Source: JBBRCE01 sp038205115
GTDB taxonomy: Bacteria; Planctomycetota; Planctomycetia; Pirellulales; JBBRCE01
Assembly: GCA_038205115.1 (NCBI GenBank)
Contig: JBBRCE010000008.1
Coordinates: 75,953 to 139,952, forward strand
Length of the DNA: 64,000 nt
Direction: 5' to 3'
Made by a program: the position numbers and the translations under genes. The notes under the pieces are model-generated. The model saw only the letters and a list, made by a program, of their open reading frames with translations. It was not told the DNA's origin and made no database searches. Of this stretch, positions 24,224-32,929 are shown piece after piece. Numbering within the stretch: position 1 is the first letter of the stretch; each line of letters opens with the position of its first letter.

Positions 24224-26230
24224 ATGAGTTCACTTCGCTCTGAAAAGTTGCGATCCTTTGGCGGCCCGCGTCGGCTGCGGATGGAAACGCTCGAAGCGCG
24301 GCAGATGATGGCCGCCGACACCATTTCGGCAGTCGAGGTCAAACAGTTGCTCAATCGCGCGGCGGCCGCTTCCGTCCGTCAAGATGCGATCATTGCCGTG
24401 GTCGATCGCAACGGCAACATTTTGGGTGTACGTGTCGAAGCGGGCGTTGTGCAGAACATTCCCGACGTTAACACGCAATACTTTGCCATCGATGGCGCCG
24501 TGGCCGAAGCCCGCACCGCCGCTTTCTTTTCCAGTAACGAAGGCGCGATCACTTCGCGCACCGTGCGACAAATCAGTCAGTCGACCGTGACGCAGCGCGA
24601 GGTGCAATCGAATCCGAATGTGCCGACGCTCAGTTCGCCGTATCGCGGGCCGGGCTTTGTGGCACCGATTGGCGTGGGCGGCCACTTTCCGGCGCAAATC
24701 CAAAACACGCCGCTGGTGGATCTGTTTGCCATCGAACACACCAATCGCGACAGCATCGTGCATCCCGGTGCCGATTCCATTCATGGCACGGCCGACGATA
24801 TCACCATGTTGGCGCGGTTCAACATCAATCCGGCGTATGTCAGCCCCGGTCAAACCATCGCCGCGCCAGAAACGTATGGCTTCACATCGAAACTCAATTT
24901 GTACATGCAGGGCCGCGGCATCGGCACGCTGCCCGGCGGAATTCCACTCTATAAAAACGATATCCTCGTCGGCGGCATCGGCGTGTTTTTTCCCGGTAGT
25001 TATGGCTTTGCCGATTACGAACAAAACTTCATCCAGGGCATCGGCCAGACTGACGACCAGCGCGTCAACGCGCCGCTGGAATTGCAAGCCGAGTGGATCG
25101 CCTTTGCTGCTGCCGGCGGCTCGAGCGCGCTCAATGCGCAGGTGGGCATCATCGGCGGCTTGGCGCCTGTGCCAGGCTTTGATCTCTCGGCCAACGTCTT
25201 GAAGCCGATCAATTTGGCGGGACTGACGTTGGACACAATCGGTCCGAGCGGCGCCCAGGGCATCAAGCAGGTGCAAATGGCCGGCGTTTACGCAGGGCAA
25301 GAATATTCGACCTATCTGAACGTGGAACAAAATCGTCTGATCGATCCGCTCGATCCCAACAATGCCAATCCGGCTGGCTTTACGTATCACGTCAAAGACG
25401 GAACACCTGTGCCGGCTGGCTACCTGGTCAACCCGCACGATGGCGTGGGCATTACCGCCGCGCAAGTCACGACCATTATCAACCAAGGTATTCAACAGGC
25501 CGTAGCCACGCGTTCGGCCATTCGCGCGTTAGGCAGCACGGCGCATATGGTACTGGCCGTTTCCGACCACAACGGCGATGTCGTGGGACTGTATCGAATG
25601 GTCGATGCGCCGGTGTTTTCGATCGACGTGGCGGTGGCGAAATCTCGCAACGTCAATTACTACTCCGATCCCACGCTGCTGCAGTATTACGACAAAGTTT
25701 CCGATCCGATTGGGCCAGATACGACCACGCCCTACGGCACGGCCTATACGAATCGCACGTTCCGGTTTTTATCGGCGCCGCGCTATCCGACTGGTGCGCC
25801 CGACGGCACGCCGGCTGGCGCGTTTTCGATTTTGCGTAACGACTTTGTGCCGGCCTCCGGGATCAATCCGCTCACGGCGGAAAACTACGGCGCGCCGGTG
25901 GCCGCCTCCGTGTTTTCGTCGTTCACCACGCCTACACTGGCATTCGACGCGTTCAATCCCGGCCGTAACTTCCGCGATCCGCGGATCATTTACACCAACA
26001 ATCCCAATCAGAACGGCATCGTGTTCTTTCCCGGTAGCAGCCCGCTGTATAACGGCACATCGATCATCGGTGGCCTGGGCATCAGCGGCGACGGCGTCGA
26101 TCAAGACGACACCGTCACGTATTACGGCGCCGTGGGATTTGCCGCGCCGGACGCCATCCACGCAGACAACTTCTTCATTCGCGGCGTCCGCTTGCCATAC
26201 CAAAAGTTCAGCCGCAACGCCACCGGCTAA
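24224..26230 (+). CDS. Secreted protein with two heme-degrading (GlcG/HbpS-like) domains
   Basis: The 668-aa protein starts at ATG 24224 (a TTG five codons upstream is less likely). Its N-terminus is RLRMETLEARQMMAAD, the same LExLEAR motif as the large surface protein, so export is expected. Two copies of a GlcG/HbpS-like domain (PF03928 type) are visible: residues about 30-110 (IIAVVDRNGNILGVRVE, then a helix of AVAEARTAAFFSS type) and about 420-500 (VLAVSDHNGDVVGLYRMVD, then AVAKSRNVNYYSD). Each is followed by an extended insert with PLYKNDILVGGIGV- or PLYNGTSIIGGLGI-type segments. The family binds or degrades heme or handles oxidative signals; function in this double, exported form is not established. 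A small secreted protein follows after 30 bp. Confidence 0.82.
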   Translation: MSSLRSEKLRSFGGPRRLRMETLEARQMMAADTISAVEVKQLLNRAAAASVRQDAIIAVVDRNGNILGVRVEAGVVQNIPDVNTQYFAIDGAVAEARTAAFFSSNEGAITSRTVRQISQSTVTQREVQSNPNVPTLSSPYRGPGFVAPIGVGGHFPAQIQNTPLVDLFAIEHTNRDSIVHPGADSIHGTADDITMLARFNINPAYVSPGQTIAAPETYGFTSKLNLYMQGRGIGTLPGGIPLYKNDILVGGIGVFFPGSYGFADYEQNFIQGIGQTDDQRVNAPLELQAEWIAFAAAGGSSALNAQVGIIGGLAPVPGFDLSANVLKPINLAGLTLDTIGPSGAQGIKQVQMAGVYAGQEYSTYLNVEQNRLIDPLDPNNANPAGFTYHVKDGTPVPAGYLVNPHDGVGITAAQVTTIINQGIQQAVATRSAIRALGSTAHMVLAVSDHNGDVVGLYRMVDAPVFSIDVAVAKSRNVNYYSDPTLLQYYDKVSDPIGPDTTTPYGTAYTNRTFRFLSAPRYPTGAPDGTPAGAFSILRNDFVPASGINPLTAENYGAPVAASVFSSFTTPTLAFDAFNPGRNFRDPRIIYTNNPNQNGIVFFPGSSPLYNGTSIIGGLGISGDGVDQDDTVTYYGAVGFAAPDAIHADNFFIRGVRLPYQKFSRNATG

Positions 26231-26260
26231 TTCCTGTCAACGATCAACCAGGTGCATGGC

Positions 26261-26632
26261 ATGGATGCCTCGCGAAACCCACACAATTGGCTGACGTCGC
26301 TGCTGGTTGCCGCGGCGCTACAGGCTGGCGCTACCGCGCCGCTGCGAGCCGAGTGTCCCGAAGATCCGCACGCGCGGGCAGGCTATCCGCAGCAAGTGGC
26401 GCCACGCGCGCGGGTCAGCAACACGCCCGCCTACGACGGCTACTATGTGGGCGGCAGTTCGCCCATTCGCGGCGACGGCCCTTGCCTGCCGGCCGAAGGC
26501 GTCTGGGGCTGGGATTATTTCGGCTCGCTGTACCAGCGCCGCGTCGATCTAGGCTGGCTGCACGACAGGCACGCTGCCAAACCCGCTCCGGCTTACAAGA
26601 CCGACGGCCCCAAATTGCTGCATAAAGATTAG
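26261..26632 (+). CDS. Small secreted hypothetical protein
   Basis: The 123-aa protein is not recognised. It has a signal peptide-like start (NWLTSLLVAAALQAGATAPLRA), then a short mature region rich in Pro, Gly and Tyr with two cysteines (in ECPED and GPCLPAEG) that could form a disulfide, and a Lys-rich end. ATG 26261 is chosen; a GTG three codons upstream is also possible. It follows the heme-degrading-domain gene by 30 bp, so it is probably cotranscribed and may be its partner, but there is no direct evidence. Confidence 0.6.
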   Translation: MDASRNPHNWLTSLLVAAALQAGATAPLRAECPEDPHARAGYPQQVAPRARVSNTPAYDGYYVGGSSPIRGDGPCLPAEGVWGWDYFGSLYQRRVDLGWLHDRHAAKPAPAYKTDGPKLLHKD

Positions 26633-26662
26633 TGCGCGGTCAACGCTCGGTGGTTGGCGCCA

Positions 26663-27685
26663 TTATTTGTTCACTTCCTTTTTGAGCCATTCTTCCAGCA
26701 CCCAGCCCACTTTGGCCAGCGATAAATCCGAACAATTCTCAGGCACATCGCCCGTGGTGTGCCAATGTGGGTAGTCGAAGTCGATCACGTCGCACACCGG
26801 AATCTTGGCGACCAGGTTCAATCGCAGGTGATCGTCGCGGACTTCGTGCTTAGGCTTGAGCGCGAATTCGGTTACGCCCAACTTGCGGGCAACGCCCCAC
26901 AGATCATCGACCACGGCTTTGGTATTCTTCCACGAGATGCTGTTCCGCTCCTGAAACAGTTGCAGCTTAGTTCCGCCCACCATGTCGAGCAACACGCCGT
27001 TGCGATAGGTGTATGCCGGCGGATGGTGGACGTACTCTTGCGAAAAATAATCGGAGCCCAGAAAGTAATCGCCCCGTTCGGCGTAGACCAGCTCTTCGCC
27101 ATCGAACAAGACGAAGTCAATGCCGACGCCCGCCTTGGGTTTGATCTTGGCCATGTCGTGGGCCATGGCCATCATGATGGCCACGCCGCTGCCGCCATCG
27201 TTAGCGCTGACAAAGCGTCCGCGCGGGTTTTTACGGTCTTGATCCGGAAACGGCCGCGTATCGTAATGCGAGCAGAGCATGATCCGCTCCTTCGCCTCGG
27301 GCTGCCATTGGATGATGATGTTGGCCATCTCGACGGCCGAACCATCGATGGGATCGCGGACGCGGAATTCTTGCTTGTCGACCTTAGCCCCAAACTTGGT
27401 GAAATGATCGATGATCAATTTCTGCTGGTCGGCCATGCCGGCCGTGCCACTTTTGCGCGGGCCGATTGCGCAAACCTGCTTCAAATACTCCATCGCCCGC
27501 ACGCCGTCGAACGGAATGTCTTTCAACTGCAGTTTGGAAACGGCCGGATCGGGCAGATCGCCGGGCGGACGGTCGTAGACGAGCAGCAAATAGCCCACGA
27601 TCAACGTGGTGATTCCGACAATGCCGCCCAGCAAATAGGTCTGCAGGCCGGGCTTTGACGTTCGAGATTCGGGTTTGGTTTTCAT
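26663..27685 (-). CDS. M28-family metallopeptidase / glutaminyl-peptide cyclotransferase-like protein
   Basis: The 340-aa protein starts at ATG 27685 (MKTKPESRT); upstream in-frame codons lack support. One membrane helix (16-37) anchors it, leaving the catalytic domain outside the cytoplasm. Zinc-site residues of the M28 fold are visible: H140 in CSHYDTRP, D163 in SANDGGSG, E197/E198 in FDGEE, a later Asp in LLDMVGG and H in HWHTTGD. The overall order matches glutaminyl-peptide cyclotransferase-like members, which act on N-terminal Gln or on peptides. Substrate is unknown. It lies 83 bp downstream of pckA on the same strand. Confidence 0.87.
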   Translation of the reverse strand: MKTKPESRTSKPGLQTYLLGGIVGITTLIVGYLLLVYDRPPGDLPDPAVSKLQLKDIPFDGVRAMEYLKQVCAIGPRKSGTAGMADQQKLIIDHFTKFGAKVDKQEFRVRDPIDGSAVEMANIIIQWQPEAKERIMLCSHYDTRPFPDQDRKNPRGRFVSANDGGSGVAIMMAMAHDMAKIKPKAGVGIDFVLFDGEELVYAERGDYFLGSDYFSQEYVHHPPAYTYRNGVLLDMVGGTKLQLFQERNSISWKNTKAVVDDLWGVARKLGVTEFALKPKHEVRDDHLRLNLVAKIPVCDVIDFDYPHWHTTGDVPENCSDLSLAKVGWVLEEWLKKEVNK

Positions 27686-27768
27686 AGCCGTTATTGTAGG
27701 GAAATTGGCTGGCTGGCGAAATTCCGAAATCGAAAGGCAACCGCTGGACTCCAAATTCCTGCACGCGT

Positions 27769-29349
27769 TTACGCCCGCGGTCCGGCTTGCTTGACGGCAG
27801 CGCTGGCTTGATCCGCGTATTTGGCGAAGTTTTCGCGAAAGAGCGCAGCCAACTTGGCGGCTTGCGCGTCGTAGGCGGCCGGGTCGGACCAGGCGTTGCG
27901 CGGAAAGAGAATCTCACGCGGCACGCCCGGACACGCGCTGGGAATGGCCAGCCCAAACGTGTTTTCGCGAATCGCCTCGGCCCGGTTCAACTCGCCTGAG
28001 TGGATGGCGTCGATGATCGCGCGGGTCACCGACAATTTGATTCGCGCGCCTTGCCCATACTTGCCGCCGGTCCAGCCCGTGTTGACCAGCCAAGCCGTGG
28101 CACCGTGAGCGCGCATTTTGTCGGCCAACATTTCCGCGTATTTGTTGGGATGCCAAACCAAAAATGCGGCGCTAAAACAGGCGCTGAACGCGGCTTGCGG
28201 TTCCTTCACGCCCATCTCCGTGCCGGCCACGCGGGCCGTGTAACCGCTCAAAAAATGATACATGGCTTGCTCGGGCGTCAGCTTGCTGACCGGCGGTAAC
28301 ACGCCGTAGGCGTCGCAGGTGAGCAGAATGATATTCCGCGGATGGCCGGCCACGCAGGGCACCTTGGCGTTGGCGATGAACTCGATCGGATACGCCGCGC
28401 GGGTATTCTCGGTAAGCGAGGCGTCCGACCATTTCACTTGCCGCGTTGGTTCGTCGTAGGTGACGTTCTCCAGCACGGCGCCAAAACGGATGGCGTCGAA
28501 GATTTCTGGCTCATCATCCGCCGAGAGGTTGATGCATTTGGCGTAACAGCCGCCTTCGATATTGAACACGCCCTGGTCGCTCCAGCAATGTTCGTCGTCG
28601 CCGATCAGCTTACGTCGCGCGTCGGCCGAGAGCGTGGTTTTGCCGGTGCCGGACAAACCAAAAAACAAACTCACGTCGCCATCCGCGCCTTCGTTAGCCG
28701 AGCAATGCATCGAAAACACGCCTTGCCGCGGCATCAGGTAATGCATGATCGTGAACACGCCTTTTTTCATTTCGCCGGCGTATTGCGTACCAAGAATTAC
28801 AAATTCCTTGCGCTCGAAACTCAGATCGATGCTGGTGCGCGACGTCATCTGCGGCGAATATGGATTGGCCGGAAACTCGCCGGCGTTGTAGATCACGTAA
28901 TCCGGCTCACCAAAATTGGCCAGTTCCTCCTGCGTGGGCCGAATCAGCATGTTGTGCATGAACAAGGCATGATAAGCCCGCGAGCAAATCACGCGAATCT
29001 TCAGCCGATAGCGCGGGTCCCAACCGGCAAAACCGTCCAGCACGTACAGGTGATCGCGGGTGTTGAGATAATCGATGGCCCGCTGCCGATTGATCAAGAA
29101 GCCGTGTTCGTTGAGCTTGATGTTGACCGCGCCCCACCAGATGTTGGCCGAGCTGTCGGGATGTTCGACTACGCGCTTATCGCTGGGACTTCGGCCGGTC
29201 TTGGCACCGGAGCGAATCACCAGCGCGCCGGACGAACTGATGCCGGCATGCTCCAGCGCCACGGCGTCTTCGTACAATTTAGCGGGCGAGACGTTGTGAA
29301 CGATCTTTTCGACGGTAATCTCGTGCCGAGCGCGGTCAAACTCAACCAT
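27769..29349 (-). CDS. pckA: Phosphoenolpyruvate carboxykinase (ATP)
   Basis: The 526-aa enzyme converts oxaloacetate and ATP to PEP, ADP and CO2, the entry step of gluconeogenesis. It has RSGAKTGRSPSDKR (about 46-59), the PCK signature FFGLSGTGKTTLSAD with the P-loop at 231-239, the metal-binding GDDEHCWSD and NIEGGCYAKCINL segments, and TRAAYPIEFI. ATG 29349 is preceded by AGGAGT at 8 nt, an ideal ribosome-binding site; in-frame codons upstream are outside the family. Length is typical of the ATP-dependent form. The M28 peptidase gene follows on the same strand. Confidence 0.97.
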   Translation of the reverse strand: MVEFDRARHEITVEKIVHNVSPAKLYEDAVALEHAGISSSGALVIRSGAKTGRSPSDKRVVEHPDSSANIWWGAVNIKLNEHGFLINRQRAIDYLNTRDHLYVLDGFAGWDPRYRLKIRVICSRAYHALFMHNMLIRPTQEELANFGEPDYVIYNAGEFPANPYSPQMTSRTSIDLSFERKEFVILGTQYAGEMKKGVFTIMHYLMPRQGVFSMHCSANEGADGDVSLFFGLSGTGKTTLSADARRKLIGDDEHCWSDQGVFNIEGGCYAKCINLSADDEPEIFDAIRFGAVLENVTYDEPTRQVKWSDASLTENTRAAYPIEFIANAKVPCVAGHPRNIILLTCDAYGVLPPVSKLTPEQAMYHFLSGYTARVAGTEMGVKEPQAAFSACFSAAFLVWHPNKYAEMLADKMRAHGATAWLVNTGWTGGKYGQGARIKLSVTRAIIDAIHSGELNRAEAIRENTFGLAIPSACPGVPREILFPRNAWSDPAAYDAQAAKLAALFRENFAKYADQASAAVKQAGPRA

Positions 29350-29562
29350 CCGTGGGTCACTCCTGCATTGAAGCCCAAAAGCCCTGTCGTGCAAGACTTC
29401 ATTATTGGCGAATTCCCGGCCCTGTAAACCGGCAATTTGCTTGCGGGGCCGTAAGGTAGAATCCGAATTTCTCGATTAAGACCGACTGCGTGAAGCTGAC
29501 GTATCTGCTTCGCGGTTAAGGCGATGCGTTAAATGCGGGCTAACGACACAAGATGTCTACTA

Positions 29563-29590
29563 TTGACAAATTGAAAAAAGGACATATTGT
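29563..29590 (+). promoter_or_regulatory. Sigma70-type promoter of the DUF4160/DUF2442 unit
   Basis: A consensus -35 TTGACA (29563-29568) and -10 TATTGT (29585-29590) are separated by 16 bp, 50 bp upstream of the first ATG (29641). This is the best promoter match seen in the window, and the surrounding sequence is AT-rich compared with the genome. Confidence 0.65.
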
Positions 29591-29640
29591 TATGTGTCGG
29601 TACGAAGGATGGCCGATGAAGCTGTGAGGTCGACCGATCG

Positions 29641-29940
29641 ATGCCTGCCGAGCTCCCACTTTCCAGCCAGCTTAAAAACGCGAAATGGAAAGTGAAGATT
29701 CGAGAGAAGGAGCGGCTCGAACCTCCGCATGTATCCATTATCAATGGAATCAACACTTGGCGAATCAGCTTGCGGTCGGGGGACTTCTTAGACAAAGAGC
29801 CCGACCCGGACCAGGTGCCTCATGAGCTTTTGAAATACATCGACAGCGGAAAACTCAGTAACCGACAGACGGTTTGGGAATGGCTTTGCGAAAAATGGGA
29901 TGAGAAGTATCCCAAAAATAAGGTCGCCAGCGCGGATTGA
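29641..29940 (+). CDS. DUF4160-like small protein (toxin-antitoxin-like unit)
   Basis: The 99-aa protein has the layout of the DUF4160 family: a basic beta strand (KWKVKIREKE) followed by PPHVSIINGINTWRISLRSGDFL and an acidic helix-rich tail ending at a WEWL helix. DUF4160 proteins are usually encoded directly before DUF2442 proteins, as here, and are treated as candidate toxin-antitoxin partners, though the biochemical activity is not settled. A stop eight codons upstream fixes the start. GAGG lies about 11 nt before the ATG. The next gene begins 14 bp after the stop. Confidence 0.65.
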   Translation: MPAELPLSSQLKNAKWKVKIREKERLEPPHVSIINGINTWRISLRSGDFLDKEPDPDQVPHELLKYIDSGKLSNRQTVWEWLCEKWDEKYPKNKVASAD

Positions 29941-29954
29941 ATGGGAGCAATCGA

Positions 29955-30767
29955 ATGACGACTCTGCCACATGATCGCGCGCGGACGATCGTTCTTAGCC
30001 GGGTTGTTGCGCATGCTCGGAATCTCGCCGGACTCAATCCCCTGCATATCTCCACGATTGCCGGAGTGCAGAAAAGCCTGGAGCAAACCAACGAACATTC
30101 GTTGTGGATTAGCTTCGAAGCAACTCTGACGAATGCACTTCTTCGTTCAGTGCGTTGGCCATCAAAACCGTTGGGGAGCGCATTGTTTCTTCATCGAGCG
30201 ACCCTTTCGAGCATGACGGTTCTTCGGACGTGCTTTTCGCGATTCGCTTTCCACACCGACGGTGGCTTCTTGCCGGACATTGAGCTTTGTGAGGTTTTGA
30301 AGGCCGCTCAGCGCAACGACTTGTTGATTGGAGGCTTTGTCGACGATGCCAGTCGTACCGTGACGCTCTGGCGAGGCAATCTCGACAGCATTACCGTTCC
30401 GTTTTCAGCCTTTCCGCCGTCAGGTGATGGAACCGCCCCTGACTTTTCTCGATTCGCGGTTAGGGATTGTGGCCAGACTGTTGAATTCGGCGACTACGAA
30501 GCCTCGACCGATTCAATTCTTTATGAGAACGACGCAAACTATCGACGATCGATCAAGAAGAAGCGTGTGAATAACGATTCGACTCTCGGTGGGTCGATTC
30601 GCCGCCTTCGATTGCAGCGGCAACTTCGTAGGACCGACTTCTCACCACTCACGGAGAAAACAATCGGGCGAATCGAGCGGGGCGAAAGCGAACACCTTCA
30701 GCCCAGAACCCTTAAAGTTCTTTCCGACAAGCTGGGGGTCGCCTCCACGGAGCTAGGCACTTTCTGA
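29955..30767 (+). CDS. DUF2442-like protein with C-terminal XRE-type helix-turn-helix
   Basis: The 270-aa protein starts at ATG 29955 with GGGAG 8 nt upstream. The middle (about 105-185) has the DUF2442-type order LLIGGFVDDASRTVTLW, SITVPFSAFPPSGDG, FAVRDCGQTVEFGDYE, SILYE. The C-terminus (about 200-270) is an HTH domain of the Xre type with LRRLRLQRQLRRTDF and KTIGRIERGE. The first ~100 residues (HDRARTIVLSRVVAHARNL...) are not recognised and could come from a fused or degraded gene. It probably binds DNA and represses the unit, acting as the antitoxin-like partner of the preceding gene. Confidence 0.65.
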   Translation: MTTLPHDRARTIVLSRVVAHARNLAGLNPLHISTIAGVQKSLEQTNEHSLWISFEATLTNALLRSVRWPSKPLGSALFLHRATLSSMTVLRTCFSRFAFHTDGGFLPDIELCEVLKAAQRNDLLIGGFVDDASRTVTLWRGNLDSITVPFSAFPPSGDGTAPDFSRFAVRDCGQTVEFGDYEASTDSILYENDANYRRSIKKKRVNNDSTLGGSIRRLRLQRQLRRTDFSPLTEKTIGRIERGESEHLQPRTLKVLSDKLGVASTELGTF

Positions 30768-30886
30768 CTGCACGCATGTGGCTTGGCTGTTGCATTGAAG
30801 TTTCCTGGCTCGACCGCGCGAGAAATCGCGATTGGCGAATTTTCGTCCTGTGAGCTGTCAATTCGAACGCCTGCGAGTGTGCATCG

Positions 30887-31942
30887 CTAAAAGAGCCGCA
30901 TTTGTCCGTCGTTGCCCATCGGCGCGCGGAAATGCTGCGTAGCATAGGCCGGCAGGTCGGTAAAGCCGTGCCTGCGGCGAAAGACGCGGAACAAATTGCG
31001 AATCTGCTCCGCCATCGGACCGCTGCCGCGCATCCGCTGGCCAAATTCCGAGCGATTCAATTGCCCCTCGCGCGTCTGACGAATCAGGCCTTCCACTTTG
31101 TCCTTGAGCGCCGGGCGTTCGCGGGCAAGCCACTCCCGAAAGACAGGCGCAACACTGAGCGGCAACCGCAATAATGTGTAACGCGCGTCCGTTGCGCCGG
31201 CCTGTCGCGCGGCGTCGAGCACTGCCGGAATTTCCATTTCGTTCAAGCCCGGAATAATTGGCGCTACCATTACTCGGACCGGCACGCCAGCCGCCGCCAG
31301 CGTCGCAATGGCGCGCAACCGCGCGGCGGGAATGCTGGTCCGCGGTTCCATCGCCCTGGCCAATGCGGCATCGAGCGTGGTGACGGAAATATTGACGTGC
31401 ACCAGGTTCAATGCGGCCATCGGCCCGAGCAAATCCAAGTCGCGGACGACCAGCGCGTTTTTGGTGATGATGCCAATCGGCTGCCGGCATTCGAGCGCCA
31501 CCTGCAAACACCCGCGCGTCAGCCGATGTTCGCGTTCGGCCGGCTGGTAACAATCGGTAATGCCAGAAAAGATGATCGGTTCGGGCTGCCACGACTTGCG
31601 GCTGAGAAATTCTCGCAGCAACCGCGGTGCGTCGTGCTTGACGAGGATTTTGGTCTCGAAATCCAAGCCCGCGCTGTAACCCAGATATTCGTGCGAATTG
31701 CGGGCGTAGCAATATGAGCAACCGTGCGCGCAACCGCGATACGGATTGACGCTGAATCGAAAACCAATGTCGGGCGAGTCGTTTTCGCTGACGATGCTTT
31801 GCGATGCGTCCGGCAAATACTCGATCGGTTGCGTGCCGCGCTGCTGCAGATATTCGTCGTCCCACGCCAACTGCTCGAGGTCCGCCTCGGTGTTCAACCG
31901 CTCGAAACGATTGGCCAGATTGAGTTGCGAACCGTGCCGCAT
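30887..31942 (-). CDS. PA0069-family radical SAM protein
   Basis: The protein (350 aa from ATG 31942) has the [4Fe-4S] motif CAHGCSYCYARNSHEYLG and the family-specific N-terminus HGSQLNLANRFE. The later segments IIFSGITDCYQPAE, LTRGCLQ and LVHVNISVTTLD fit the PA0069/Rv2578c family, which is related to spore photoproduct lyase but of unknown substrate. ATG 31942 is preferred because GAGG stands about 6 nt upstream; ATG 31978 would add 12 residues and has no ribosome-binding site. A same-strand ORF in another frame covers the same bases and lacks motifs. It is transcribed convergently towards the DUF2442-XRE gene. Confidence 0.88.
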   Translation of the reverse strand: MRHGSQLNLANRFERLNTEADLEQLAWDDEYLQQRGTQPIEYLPDASQSIVSENDSPDIGFRFSVNPYRGCAHGCSYCYARNSHEYLGYSAGLDFETKILVKHDAPRLLREFLSRKSWQPEPIIFSGITDCYQPAEREHRLTRGCLQVALECRQPIGIITKNALVVRDLDLLGPMAALNLVHVNISVTTLDAALARAMEPRTSIPAARLRAIATLAAAGVPVRVMVAPIIPGLNEMEIPAVLDAARQAGATDARYTLLRLPLSVAPVFREWLARERPALKDKVEGLIRQTREGQLNRSEFGQRMRGSGPMAEQIRNLFRVFRRRHGFTDLPAYATQHFRAPMGNDGQMRLF

Positions 31943-32047
31943 GCCGCGCCTCGAGTCCGAAAAAAAGGCTGCCGCCATAAGTGAACATCAGTATATTTTG
32001 CGGCGTTCATCGCGGCAAGAGCCGCTGCCAGCGCGGCGCAAGCGAAG

Positions 32048-32929
32048 TCAGCTCCAGACCAAATCTTGTGCGTTGAAGATCGGCCCTTCGACGCAGGTGC
32101 GGCGATAATCCCAGCCGCCGCTCGGCTGGCGAACTTTGGTCACGCAACTGAAGCAGATGCCAATCCCGCAGGCCATCGGCGTTTCCAGCGAGACTTGGCA
32201 TTCGACATTGGCCTGGGCAGCGATTCGACTCACGGACTCCATCATTTTTTCGGGGCCGCAGCAGACGATGCGTCGCGTGCCCTGTGCAGGCTCGTCGAGC
32301 GCTTGACGCAACAGATCGGTTACAAAACCGTGATGCCCGGCCGATCCGTTGTCGGTGCTGATGCGGACATCAATGCCGGCGGCGCGGAATTCATCCACTC
32401 CGGCCAGATAGTCGGCCCGTCGCGCTCCGTAACAGAGCGTCACTCGCCTGGCAGGCGCGAAATTGCGTTGATCCGTCGCCCCGTAGCGGCGGCCGCCGAG
32501 AAATTCGCGCCCCAGCGCCATGAAGGGCGTTTGTCCGATACCGCCAGCCACCATGATTAAGTGGTCGACCGTTTGCGCCGGAAAGCCGTTGCCCAGCGGC
32601 CCCCAGAGTTGGAGTTTTTGGCTGGGCTGAAAATCGGCCAGGCGCGAAGTCATCTTGCCCAAACGCAAGTAAACCACGTCAACGCCCAGCGCCGCGCCGG
32701 AAGCGTCCAGCACGGTGTCATAAAGCGCCAACGGTCGGCCGAGCAGTGGATCGTTGAAGTCGGCCAGCCGCAGCATCAGAAACTGCCCCGGCACAATTCG
32801 CTGCGCAATTTGCGGACACTCCAACCGCAGGCGAAACGTATCGCGGGCGAGCTGCACGTTTTCGATCACCGGCGCGGTAACCGTCAGCGCTTGATCGGCG
32901 TAGTACGCAGCGTGCAGCGGACTGGTCAC
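32048..32929 (-). CDS. pyrK: Dihydroorotate dehydrogenase B electron-transfer subunit
   Basis: The 293-aa protein passes electrons from dihydroorotate dehydrogenase to NAD via FAD and a [2Fe-2S] cluster. It has the ferredoxin-reductase FAD motif (RPLALYD), the NAD-binding GGIGQTPFMALGRE loop, CCGPEKMM, and the PyrK-type Cys cluster ACGIGICFSC ending at RRTCVEGP. The start is GTG at 32929, whose TGA overlap with the pseudouridine synthase stop (GTGA) shows translational coupling. The pyrD subunit is not in the window. Length is slightly above the usual 250-270 because of an N-terminal lead. Confidence 0.9.
   Translation of the reverse strand: MTSPLHAAYYADQALTVTAPVIENVQLARDTFRLRLECPQIAQRIVPGQFLMLRLADFNDPLLGRPLALYDTVLDASGAALGVDVVYLRLGKMTSRLADFQPSQKLQLWGPLGNGFPAQTVDHLIMVAGGIGQTPFMALGREFLGGRRYGATDQRNFAPARRVTLCYGARRADYLAGVDEFRAAGIDVRISTDNGSAGHHGFVTDLLRQALDEPAQGTRRIVCCGPEKMMESVSRIAAQANVECQVSLETPMACGIGICFSCVTKVRQPSGGWDYRRTCVEGPIFNAQDLVWS

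Noticed and set aside
30858..31988. 376-aa same-strand frame covering the radical SAM gene
   Set aside because: It lacks motifs, whereas the other frame has the complete CxxxCxxC radical SAM motif and family features.
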